A DNA stretch of 64,000 nucleotides from Furcasterigmium furcatum (Eukaryota; Ascomycota; Sordariomycetes; Glomerellales; Plectosphaerellaceae), in the NCBI GenBank assembly GCA_001599815.1, contig BCIA01000006.1:560961-624960 (forward strand), in the 5' to 3' direction. Every line of letters starts with the position of its first letter. Position 1 is the stretch's first letter. A program made the translations under genes and the position numbers. Below, one piece after another: positions 11,363 through 20,455 of this stretch. The notes beneath the pieces were generated by a model, which was not told where the DNA came from, searched no databases, and worked only from the letters and a program-made list of their open reading frames with translations.

Positions 11363-12983
11363 ATGCGCAGCAACGTCATCTTGGCCCTCGTGGCCTCGGC
11401 CTCGGCTGCCAGGCCGTTCATCGATGTGGCTGATACCGGTCTTGAGGACTGGCTGACTGGAAGCACGAACTGGACGGAGGGCACCCTGCCTGCCCTCCAG
11501 GACATGCGGGCCATTCCCGACTTTGAGTTTGCGGCAAAGCAGGTTCTGGAGCCGGAAGGCTGGTCGTTCTACAGACTCGCTGCTGGACAGGAATGGAGTA
11601 CGTCTTGCTGTTACATGTGAGATGCCGAGTTATTGACATACATGGCAGGCTACAGGAACAACCTGGACGTTTGGAAGAAGGTCCAGTTCAGGCCGCGTTT
11701 CCTGCGCAATGTCGTTGACCTGAAAGACAACATCGGGTGAGTGAAGATCCAAGAAGAAGCAAAAGTAAAACGTCACTGATAAAGAGATCCCAGTATTGAG
11801 CTGTTCGGATACAACTTCAGCGCTCCCTTCTTCATCGCCCCGGCTGCAAGGGCTGCCTGGGGAGACCCCGATCGCGCAGAACTCAACTTCATGGAGGCTG
11901 CCGGCGATGAGAATCTGCTGTACAATGTATGGCACCAGGCCAATACTCTCTTAGGTACCAACACTGACATTACTACAGGCGGCGCTGTTTGCCTCAAAGA
12001 CCATCGAGGAGCTCGACGCCGTCAAGCGCGAGGACACCCTGAACGGACGACAGGTCATCTTCCAGCAGGTACGCAATTCCACGAATGGCTGAAGTGCAAC
12101 ACTGACATGATCCCAGATCTACACCAATAACAACCTCAACATCACCTGGAACGACCTCCAGCGCGCCGAGCGAACTGGTGCTAAGGCCATCGTCCTGACA
12201 GTCGACACCCCCGGCTCTTCTGTTCGTGTCCGTGGCGCTCGCCACTCTGGCCAAGATTAGTGAGTGAGCAGTTTGAAGCATCAATTCCAGTCGTCTGACC
12301 ATCTCCAGCGCATCTGCCTCCACCAGGCCCAACACTGTGAGTTCCCTCAGACGAGCCCTCACAGACTTCCGTGAGACCTGACATCTTCTTCAGTGGGACA
12401 TATTCGACCAGGTCCGCGCCCGCACCAAGCTCCCCATCATTCTCAAGGGCATCCAGACCGTCGAGGACGCCCTCGAGGCCGTCGAGCGCGGCGCCGACGG
12501 CCTGTACATCTCCAACCACGGCGGCCGCCAGCTTGAGTACTCCCCCGCGCCCATCGAGACGGCATACGAGATCTACCGCAACGCGCCCGAGATCTTCGAG
12601 AAAGTCCCCGTCCTCGCGGACAGCGGCGTGCGGACCGGCTCCGATGTGCTGAAGCTGCTCGCCCTCGGCGTCAGGGCCGTTGGCATGGGACGCCCGTGAG
12701 TCATTCCAGATTCGAGTTTCACCTACTAGACACAAATAACTGATATGGTGCAATAGATTCATGTTTTCCAATGTTTACGGCTACGAGGGCGTTCGCAAGG
12801 CGATCCGCCTGATGAAGAACGAGATTGAGCAGGATGGGTGGAACCTCGGCATTAGCTCTCTGAGTGATCTCAAGCCCAGCCTGGTAAGTTCTCGTATGAA
12901 AATGGAGAGAAATGACTCGTACTGATTGACTGCAGTTGAACCTCAACACGCTCGCGCAGAATGTCAATATCTTGGAGGAGTAG
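11363..12983 (+). CDS. FMN-dependent 2-hydroxyacid dehydrogenase/oxidase with signal peptide
   Basis: Flavin enzyme of the lactate oxidase, glycolate oxidase and cytochrome b2 family, oxidising a 2-hydroxyacid to a 2-oxoacid. Nine exons (11363-11597, 11649-11736, 11794-11926, 11979-12068, 12117-12259, 12309-12336, 12394-12695, 12757-12883, 12936-12983) give 397 residues; all phases close. Seen: WKKVQFRPRFLRNV, SAPFFIAPAA, LTVDTPG, PIILKGIQTVEDA with the FMN-contacting Lys, the active-site motif SNHGGRQLEYSPAPIE, and the late phosphate-binding region (DSGVRTGSDVLKLLALG, GMGRP). The family normally lacks a leader; here MRSNVILALVASASA precedes the domain and looks like a signal peptide. No haem domain is present. 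The substrate is unknown. The eight short introns include one 28-base exon. Confidence 0.88.
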
Positions 12984-13414
12984 GTGGAGGCTTCTGGACG
13001 AAATAGTGGTTTGGAACTCGGGGATCATAGCTCGGCTACTGGAAGCTTCCACTGAAGCTTCCAGATTTGCCCAGGGCCGAGACATACACCATTGGTGCTT
13101 GACCAGCAAGAAACCGAAGTGATGATTGTTCCCAATGTCTCAAGCTGTGCTTTGTCGGTCGGCCTTCTTGTTCGTCTGTTTGTCCATGGTCATCCATCAC
13201 GCATACTGAACAACAGACAGGGTTTGTTTGCCTTCTGGTAGACGGGAGGATATCACAGGCTCCAACTTGAAGTGCTGCTACTATTAGTAGCCCGGATCCT
13301 CCACGACTGCTTTGCACTTCATCTTTGCATCTCACTTACACCACCGTCTCGTCTCGAGTTGACCATTTGCCGAGAATCGCGGCTCGGCACCTCTCCTTGT
13401 CCTCTTGTTGGAGT
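12984..13414. other. Intergenic between FMN dehydrogenase and MYND-like gene
   Basis: No independent gene seen. The frame of the next gene is open upstream of its first ATG back to about 13325, so a short upstream exon or non-ATG start cannot be excluded. Confidence 0.4.
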
Positions 13415-14668
13415 ATGTGGACTGCCGTCCAATCCAGGAGGCCCCAGGGCACTCCGGCCAGCGCTTTCAGAGGCCCGACTGGGCCGCTCCTTCATCGCTG
13501 CGCGCAACCGCAATGCCTAGAAACAGGCTCCCAACTCATTCGATGCAACTGTTGTCGCATTGCTAGATACTGCAACAGCAAGCATCGGATCGACCACAGT
13601 CACGAGCATCAATCCGTCTGCAGTGAGACCAAGCAGGTGCGTGCAAGAATCGCCGAAGAAGAGGAGCGCATCCGACGAGGGGCGCCGGGCTTTACAACCT
13701 TAGCCAGTTTCTTTGGTGTCAACAACTATTGGCGAATAGTAAACCCATTGTGGTACATGGGCGCACGAATCAAGCTGGCAAAGAAGCTTCTTCTACCAGT
13801 GGGTACACTCGATGGTGTCCAGGAGGGCGTTGAGCATCTGCTAGATCTGATGAGACTCTGCCGGGACGACGATTTGGAGACACGTTACATGGTACCAGCA
13901 GCGATGCTTCGGCTGGATCTTGATCAGGAGTACTACGACTTTGTCAAGGGCTGGGAGATCTATGGCGACTCCCAGATACGCCTCAACCTTACCGGGGCTG
14001 ATGTCCTCGAGGATCCGGTTTTCTTCGGTAGATTGCCGGAGCTGAACGGCGTCATCGCCGTCATGCTACTGAAGCTAAAATTACTCGTCGATATTCGAAA
14101 CATCAAAGTCGCGCGCAAGGTCCTCATCGCGCATTCCCTCCCATTTGATATCCGAGGGCTCATCGAGCCGCTGGTGATCCGGAGCCCCCTGTCGGCCAAG
14201 CTACAGACCGCACCCCTCCGTCATCTACTCGGGACAGAAGCAAACCTCCTCCACCAAGCTCGTAAGCTTGGCGCTATGGTGGGCAGCTCTATCCCATACT
14301 TCGTGTCCGTTCTCTTCGAGCCAGACCAGGCCCTCGAAAGCGACCTCGACGATCTCGCTGTGAGCACTATTCCTAGGCGTGTGGCGCGCCTGTTGCAGAA
14401 CTCGTACGCCGCATTTTGGGAGACAGAAGGAGTCCTGGACTTGCTGAATGAAGCCCGCGCGTGTGCAATGCAGGACCCGAAGAATGGGGGGGCTGAGGGC
14501 ATGACAAAGGTGAAGAGGTACAGACCGGACACCGGGGCGCTGGAGGAGGTGGTCGTGGAACCGGTGTGGGATTACCTCGACGTGGCGGTTGCGGACGCCT
14601 CGTACTTGGGCCCCTGGTCTACTCGGCCTTCTGAGCGACGTCTGCGAAAGACAGAGAAGGAGGAGTGA
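13415..14668 (+). CDS. Protein with degenerate MYND-type zinc finger
   Basis: Function unknown. Single exon, 417 residues from the first ATG of the open frame. Residues about 29-68 contain a Cys/His cluster: CAQPQC, then RCNCCRIARYC-x3-H-x3-DH-x2-H-x4-C, matching the second half of a MYND finger (C-x2-C-x4-YC ... H-x3-C). The first Cys pair spacing is unusual and one late Cys is His. MYND fingers mediate protein-protein contacts. The rest is a helical region of about 300 residues without recognised catalytic motifs, ending in a basic tail. Fungi carry many MYND proteins of unknown role. Neighbours offer no clue. Confidence 0.7.
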   Translation: MWTAVQSRRPQGTPASAFRGPTGPLLHRCAQPQCLETGSQLIRCNCCRIARYCNSKHRIDHSHEHQSVCSETKQVRARIAEEEERIRRGAPGFTTLASFFGVNNYWRIVNPLWYMGARIKLAKKLLLPVGTLDGVQEGVEHLLDLMRLCRDDDLETRYMVPAAMLRLDLDQEYYDFVKGWEIYGDSQIRLNLTGADVLEDPVFFGRLPELNGVIAVMLLKLKLLVDIRNIKVARKVLIAHSLPFDIRGLIEPLVIRSPLSAKLQTAPLRHLLGTEANLLHQARKLGAMVGSSIPYFVSVLFEPDQALESDLDDLAVSTIPRRVARLLQNSYAAFWETEGVLDLLNEARACAMQDPKNGGAEGMTKVKRYRPDTGALEEVVVEPVWDYLDVAVADASYLGPWSTRPSERRLRKTEKEE

Positions 14669-15296
14669 AGGCTGGGGGGAGATGTGAAGACGTGACGAGG
14701 GATCGGAGCATGGGCGTGGCTGGAGACGAGGGGAGAGACGAGGGGGGTTGACGGTCTTTTGCACCAGGAAATGTAATGGAAGCAGGTAGTCACGGTCAGA
14801 TACTATCACTCAACAACCGTCAACTGAGAACGCCATCCTTGACCCTTTTCGGCTGTTGAGTGATGTTCGGCGAGATCAAGCTCCAAGCCACGATCCAGCT
14901 CCTACACCCGGGCCGATGGACACTTTCTGGGCGGCCCGAGACCCGTCCGCCCACCGTTCCCGGGATACTTTCCCCGGTTTCACGGTCTGTCATGAATTAC
15001 ACCGAAGACGTTCCCCGCAAAACGGATCCCGTGGTCTCCAACATAAGCGTCGCAGGGCCGGCGGAAGCCCGAGTTCGGAGGATCCGCCGACAGCCGAACT
15101 CCACTGCGGGCGGAAATCTTTTACTTAAGATTCGGGGGATATCCACATAGCTTTTTCTCATACTTTTTCATCTTACGTAGTACCCCTGGATAGGATGATA
15201 AGCACCTGAATACAACTGCTTGACCCCGGGACCAACTCCCTCCCATGTACTATCACGGACTCCAGTCCTAGGACCTCCTCCCCCACGACGTGCACC
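14669..15296. promoter_or_regulatory. Intergenic: promoter of MCT-type transporter
   Basis: No gene seen. Contains GGGGGATATC at 15134-15143, the core of the motif shared with the CYP53 and ACS-transporter promoters, about 155 bases before the transporter ATG. Confidence 0.4.
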
Positions 15297-16895
15297 ATGG
15301 CGTCAGAACCGACGCAAGAGAAGACCATTGAGATGTCTGCTGGCCGAGGCAGGCCGGAGAGCGCCAAATCCGGAGACGCATCGGAACCCGGGACCGAAGA
15401 TGAGCGTGAGCGGCGCGGCTCGGGGTCTAACCACGACTATGGTGGCCGACGACAGAGCCTCAAGGCAGGCCCTTCAGCATCCCGAGGACTCGAGGACACC
15501 GCTCCGCCGGACGATGAGTACGATACCGCCCTCGGCCGCCTGGCATCGGTGACCCGCACGCGCTCTAGGTCTAACTCCGCCCTCCCCCCTCCCCCCGATG
15601 GCGGCCTCAAGGCATGGTCGCAGGTCCTCGCCGGCTGGCTCGTCCTCTTCACCACCTGGGGCTGGCTCAACTCCTTCGGCGCCTTCCAGTCATACTACAC
15701 CCAGACCGCCCTTCCCTACCAGTCGCCCTCCTCCATCTCCTGGATCGGCTCCCTCCAGGCATGCCTGACCACGGCCATCGGCATCTTCACCGGCCGCCTC
15801 CTGGACGCCGGCTACTTCCGCCCGACCTTCGCCGCCGGCGCCCTCGTCCAGCTCACCGGCCTCTTCGCCATGAGCGCCTACGCCTCCCCGCCCTACTGGC
15901 ACCTCATGCTGACCCAGGGCGTCCTCACCGGCCTCGGCGCCGGCATCCTCTTCACCCCGACCGTGGCTCTGGTCGCGACCTGGTTCTCCCGCAACCGCGG
16001 CATCGCCATCGGCCTCCTCACCACCGGAAACTCCACCGGCGGCATCGTCTACCCCCTCATCGTCAGGGAGCTCATCCCCAAGATCGGCTTCGTCTGGACC
16101 GCCCGCGTCCTCGGCTTCGTCAACCTCACCTGCTTCGGCATTGCCTTCGCCCTCCTCCGCCCCCGCCTGCCGCCGCGCAGGTCCGGCCCCCTCTTCGAAT
16201 GGGCCGCATTCAAGGAGGGCGTCTTCGTGACGTACGTCGCCGCACTGTTCCTCTTCACCTGGGCTAACTACTACCTTTTCTACTATGTGAGTCCGGCGAT
16301 CGACCCCAGCGTTGTCTCTGGGGGTCTCTTCGGCGTGTTAAGTCCTCGTCACCCACCCCTTTTCTATCTATCTCTGCTGACACCCTCCCCGATCGCCTCG
16401 TGGGGTATCGCGCGCCTAGGAATGTCCTACTCGGCCGCCTCGGTCCTCGTCATGATGATCAACGGCTGCGGCATCCCCGCCCGCATCGCCGTGCCCATGC
16501 TCGCGGACCGCTTCGGCCCGCTGAACATGATGCTCATCTCCATGACGGCCCTGGCCATCGTCATCGTGTGCTGGTTCGGCGTGACCAACTTCACCGGCTT
16601 CTACGCCTTCACCGCCGTCGTCGGCCTCGTCTCCGGCGCCGTGCAGAGCCTCATGCCCACGACCGTCGCGAGCATCACCAAGCGCCTCGACACCGTCGGC
16701 ACGAGGCTGGGCATGGCCTTCGGCGTCGCGTCCCTCGGCTCGCTGACCGGCCCGCCCATCGGCGGCGCCATCCAGTCCAGCGGCGGGTTCGCGGCCGCGC
16801 AGACCTGGGCGTCGCTGTCTGCGTTCGCGGCGGCCGGGCTGCTGCTGCTCGGGAGGTGGTACGCCGTTGGATGGAAGCTGAAGGCGTCGTGCTGA
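15297..16895 (+). CDS. MFS monocarboxylate transporter-like protein (MCT/SLC16 type)
   Basis: Twelve-helix MFS carrier of the fungal monocarboxylate-porter group. An uninterrupted frame of 532 residues with caccATGG start. A hydrophilic N-terminus of about 95 residues precedes PPDGGLKAWSQVLAGW and the TM1 region WGWLNSFGAFQSYYTQ, the family signature. Later: NRGIAIGLLTTGNSTGGIVYP, IPARIAVPMLADRFGPLN, and a C-terminal helix. Between YYLFYY and IASWGIARLGMSYSAA lies a 35-residue stretch (16287-16391) that relatives are expected to lack. It begins GTGAGT, has a pyrimidine tract and a CTGAC branch-like site, but ends CG rather than AG. It keeps frame and has no stop, so either an intron lost its acceptor or the base at 16390 is an assembly error. 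If spliced, the protein is 497 residues. Substrate unknown. Confidence 0.85.
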   Translation: MASEPTQEKTIEMSAGRGRPESAKSGDASEPGTEDERERRGSGSNHDYGGRRQSLKAGPSASRGLEDTAPPDDEYDTALGRLASVTRTRSRSNSALPPPPDGGLKAWSQVLAGWLVLFTTWGWLNSFGAFQSYYTQTALPYQSPSSISWIGSLQACLTTAIGIFTGRLLDAGYFRPTFAAGALVQLTGLFAMSAYASPPYWHLMLTQGVLTGLGAGILFTPTVALVATWFSRNRGIAIGLLTTGNSTGGIVYPLIVRELIPKIGFVWTARVLGFVNLTCFGIAFALLRPRLPPRRSGPLFEWAAFKEGVFVTYVAALFLFTWANYYLFYYVSPAIDPSVVSGGLFGVLSPRHPPLFYLSLLTPSPIASWGIARLGMSYSAASVLVMMINGCGIPARIAVPMLADRFGPLNMMLISMTALAIVIVCWFGVTNFTGFYAFTAVVGLVSGAVQSLMPTTVASITKRLDTVGTRLGMAFGVASLGSLTGPPIGGAIQSSGGFAAAQTWASLSAFAAAGLLLLGRWYAVGWKLKASC

Positions 16896-17080
16896 TTGCG
16901 CCGCTCCATGGCATGCTGATGCATTGTTTAAAACTGTTTAAAAGTCATTTTGTCTGCTTCAAGGTGCGCGGCGTTGGCGGCTTGATATTCCGAGTAACGT
17001 ACACATTCCGTAGAATAACCCCCCTGATACCTCCTAATACACACCACAACTACTTCTTAGAGAAAAGAGATCCCCGTCCC

Positions 17081-18238
17081 TTAGTACAACCAGTAGTCCG
17101 GAATCTCCCAGTTCGCTTTGCACTTCAGCAGCGGCACCCCCTCGCAGACCTCCAGATGCCCCAGCAGCTCCGTCAGCGTCCACTCCCGGAGGGAGACCTT
17201 CTCCTTCGCCTCGAGCTCCTTGGCCCCCTGCACCGTGAGGCCGGCGCGCATGTTTCTCCAGTTGTTGTACGCGAGGCCGTGGTGGATGTGCTCCTCGTTC
17301 CCGTTGGAGTAGCGCGCCGCGCACCCCTCGCACCAGACGATGGGCTCGAGGCGCGTCCCGCCCTTGAGGTACGGCATTCTCATGAACTGAAGGCCCCATT
17401 TCTTGCACGCGACCGGCCTCGTGTCGTTTGTCATGAATTCCCATCCCTTGGTGGTCCAGTCGACCAGCTCGTCCTCCCGGGCCACGGTCTTCCAGCACCG
17501 CCCGTTTTCGCCCGAGTCGCCGTCCTCCCCGTGGCGCGCGAGGGCCAGCCGGGCCGCGTGGCGCTCGTTGACGACTTTCTGGCGGCGGATCTTGGGGTAG
17601 CGCCTGGGCTGCTGCACCGTCCACAGGGTCGGGAGGGTGTCGACGTCCTGCACGCGGAGGACGTAGGCCTTGCGGGCCTCGGCGGGCGTCAGGACCCAGA
17701 AGCGCATGTTCCGGTTGAGGCAGTTGAGGCACGCGCGCTCGCAGGTCACGAGGCAGATGAACGCCCCGGGCTGGCTGCAGGAGACGCAGCTGGCGGAGGT
17801 CAGGACTTGATAGAGGGAGTCGACGGTGTAGGTCTTGGTCAGTCGCGTCTTGCCCAGCATGACCAGCACGGGGCCGGCGTGGCGGACCAGGTTCCGGTAT
17901 TCGAGCAGCGAGTCGACGGCTTCCTTGGCGCCTGACGACACGGACATGAACCGACAGAGGCTGCGGACGTCCAGTTGGAGCAGGACCATGCTCTTGATCT
18001 CGGCGGGCAGCTTGTCGAGGTCCCCGAGCGACGGCGCGGGGAACGATCGCTCCAGCTCGGGGATGCGGACGGAGTCGGTTTCCTCCAAGTAAGACGAATT
18101 GCCGCCGAGGTAAGGGTTTTCTCGGACGAACAGGCGCGGCGGATCGCTGTCGCTGTCGCTGTCTTTGCCGGTGCCCTTCATCTTCCTGCCGAGATCCCGT
18201 TTGTAGTGAGTGTTCATTGTCATCGCCTCCTCTGTCAT
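17081..18238 (-). CDS. F-box domain protein
   Basis: Likely substrate receptor of an SCF ubiquitin ligase. Single exon, 385 residues. The F-box starts around residue 72 (LDKLPAEIKSMVLLQLDVRSLCRFMSV), with the LP and hydrophobic spacing expected for Skp1 binding. An acidic Ser/Asp run (DSDSDSD) precedes it. The C-terminal part has paired Cys residues (CVSC, CERACLNC, WCEGC), a pattern common in the large family of fungal F-box proteins with a zinc-binding-like domain after the F-box. No leucine-rich or WD repeats are visible, so the target cannot be inferred. It ends convergently with the MCT transporter, 185 bases apart. A nearby in-frame Met at residue 6 is an alternative start. Confidence 0.8.
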   Translation of the reverse strand: MTEEAMTMNTHYKRDLGRKMKGTGKDSDSDSDPPRLFVRENPYLGGNSSYLEETDSVRIPELERSFPAPSLGDLDKLPAEIKSMVLLQLDVRSLCRFMSVSSGAKEAVDSLLEYRNLVRHAGPVLVMLGKTRLTKTYTVDSLYQVLTSASCVSCSQPGAFICLVTCERACLNCLNRNMRFWVLTPAEARKAYVLRVQDVDTLPTLWTVQQPRRYPKIRRQKVVNERHAARLALARHGEDGDSGENGRCWKTVAREDELVDWTTKGWEFMTNDTRPVACKKWGLQFMRMPYLKGGTRLEPIVWCEGCAARYSNGNEEHIHHGLAYNNWRNMRAGLTVQGAKELEAKEKVSLREWTLTELLGHLEVCEGVPLLKCKANWEIPDYWLY

Positions 18239-18789
18239 TGCGGTTCAAAGTCAGATTGTCCTCATTCGGTGTCTCGGGCGGATGCTCTTTGTTATGTATC
18301 GTAGGTTTTCGCAGGCAACAGTGCCGTAATTGGAGTGAATTGATGGAGGTCTGACTGTTCTGGCCCCTGGAGATTTAGGCAGAGCAGCGCCTGTGTGGTG
18401 CAAACGGGCGCACTGCCTGGCGAGGTAGTGAATGACCCATGATCCTTGGCGACGAAAGTTCCCCGGACCAACCAGTCAATTGAGGTCGATCCCCCGACCT
18501 CCTTTTCATTCATTCATTGCAACATGAGCCTCACTGCTGATCCTGGAAATTTCCCCTGATGAAGGTATTCGGGGTCGAAGCCGGATGAAAGTCGTTCCAC
18601 CAGAGTGCAGCCAGCCCCTTTCCGAAGCTGGCTGCTTACCGGTCGACGATGGTACAGATGGAAAAAAAGCATCCATGGGCGAGAGTTGATGAGCGAAGTC
18701 GCCCGCCTCAGGTGAGGCTCCTCGATTCTATTTTTGCTCCTCTGTTGAAGACTCCAGACTTTTTGTCCACCTCCCGTCGAATACGTCCT
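18239..18789. other. Intergenic upstream of F-box gene
   Basis: Promoter of the minus-strand F-box gene and 3' region of the reductase gene. No gene or notable repeat seen. Confidence 0.45.
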
Positions 18790-19694
18790 CTAGTTCTTTC
18801 CAAGCTCCTCCGCGCGGTGCGTCGCCGCCTTGACCGCACCATCGACAATGGCCTTGAAGCCGGCGTTCTCGAAGCTCACCAGCGCCGCGTGCGTCGTGCC
18901 GTTGGGGCTGGTCACGTTCTTGCGCAGCTGCGACGGCTCCTCCGACGACTCGACAAGCATCTTGCCGGCGCCGAAGCACGTCTGCTTGGCCAGGCGGGTG
19001 GCCTGCTCCTCCGAGAGGCCGAGGGCGGTGGCGGCGGAGATGAGGTGCTCGACCATGGCGAAGAAGTAGGCCGGGCCGGATCCTGGGCAAGTCAGTTTCT
19101 GCTCTGCCGTGGCGAGGCGTCGCGGGTCTACTCACCAGAGAGACCAGTCACAACATCCAGCAGCTCCTCCTTGTCCACCCACTCGGTGGCCTTGCTGACG
19201 CTGCCGAGCAGGGCGGTCGTGAGGGCCCTCTCGGCCTCGGTGACGTCACCCCCGGCGTAGAGGCCGGAGGCGCCCTCTCCCACGAGCGCGGGCGTGTTGG
19301 GCATGACGCGGACGATGTGCGGCGCGTCGCCGCCGCCGGCCTTGAACCAGTCGGCGATGCTCGCCAGGGTGATGCCCGCCGAGATGGAGATGACGAGGGG
19401 CAGCGCGGGGCGGGACGTCTCCTTCCAGCTGGCGCCGAGCTCCTCGCACACGACCTTGGTGACCTGGGGCTTGACGGCGAGGATAACGATGTCGGCCTCC
19501 TTGGACGCCTCGAGGTTGGACGTCGTGGTGTTCACGCCCAGGGCGGCCATCTTGTCGCGGTTCACGTCCCAGGGCTCGGAGACGTAGATGTTGGTCTTGG
19601 GGATATCCTTGGCGAGGAGACCGCCAATGATGGCGGCGGCCATGTTGCCGCCGCCGATGAAGGTGACCTTGGCTTGCTGGAGACTGGGAGTCAT
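18790..19694 (-). CDS. PRO3: Pyrroline-5-carboxylate reductase (proline biosynthesis)
   Basis: Reduces 1-pyrroline-5-carboxylate to L-proline with NAD(P)H, the last step of proline synthesis, in the cytosol. Exons 19694-19136 and 19082-18790 give 283 residues; the intron (GTGAGT...CCCAG) restores the signature GLSGSGPAYFF. Seen: the N-terminal dinucleotide-binding motif VTFIGGGNMAAAIIGGL, AVKPQ, SISAGIT, RVMPNTPALVGEGASG, and the C-terminal motif NVTSPNGTT with the expected GGTT-like position. Length is normal for the family. The 5' leader next to the ATG carries a (GGGTGA)4 tract on the plus strand. It is divergent from the HET-ankyrin gene. Confidence 0.95.
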
Positions 19695-20455
19695 TTTGGC
19701 GGCTGGGTGAGGGTGAGGGTGAGGGTGAGGGTATCTCTGGGTATCTCTGGGTGAGGGAATGTGATCGGAGACTGCATCGGAGTGAGTCTGCGGCCGATGA
19801 CGATGGCGGGGTGATTTTGCCTGTTATCAGGGAAGCGATAACGACCCACATCGGAGGGGCAGACCCGCATCGGACTGCCCCTCCGATGCTGAGTCAGCAG
19901 GTTCCCCTGAAGCCCCTGACTCTGCCTGTGAGAGTAGACACTCTTTCTCTTTCTCTTCGAACAGATACAGAGCGCATACAAGGAAAACAAACCCCGTGGA
20001 CCTCGGCAATGGGCGGACGCAGCAACTTTTGGATTTTAGGCGCAGACATGCTGCAGGCACTTGAGCCCCAAGCTGCCAAGGAGCCGCCACGATCTTGACT
20101 GCCAATGACTGCTTGGCTTCTGTGGTTGTGGCTGCACGTTCATCTCAGCTCGGCGCGACAGCGTCATCGCCCAACGATCAGGCTGGGGGGTCCGAGAGCG
20201 GGTAACATAGCAAAGGGCGGCTATTCTCTCCCGTTGTTTTAAAAATACTTGTGCGATTCTGAATTTCCTCCTTCCGTCTCGCCAGCACTCCGTACCAGCC
20301 TCCAGGGAGGACGAACCCGTGGTCAACCCCTTTCTTACAACTTACCTCACATTCGATGATCATCCCTGGCTAGCCGGCCATTATGCAGCTGGGTGAACAA
20401 TTCAGGACCCTCCAATACCTCTTCTCCCAAGCTCCATCTGTGCGACTTGCAGACC
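19695..20455. promoter_or_regulatory. Divergent promoter region with short tandem repeats
   Basis: Lies between the proline gene (minus) and the HET-ankyrin gene (plus). Immediately 5' of the reductase ATG are four GGGTGA units and two GTATCTCTGG units. The rest shows no gene. Confidence 0.5.
19705..19750. repeat. Tandem repeats (GGGTGA)x4 and (GTATCTCTGG)x2
   Basis: Perfect hexamer units at 19705-19728 followed by two perfect decamers at 19731-19750. They sit 11 bases upstream of the reductase start, so they would be transcribed as a TCACCC-rich leader. This is a simple repeat, not a telomere motif. Confidence 0.9.

Noticed and set aside
16400..17935. 511-codon plus-strand frame spanning the MCT gene end and the F-box gene
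   Set aside because: It overlaps one gene in another phase and the next gene antisense; the translation is low-complexity Arg/His/Ala text with no domain.
19705..19728. Possible internal telomere-like repeat
   Set aside because: The unit is GGGTGA, not TTAGGG or its common variants, and only four copies occur beside a start codon.
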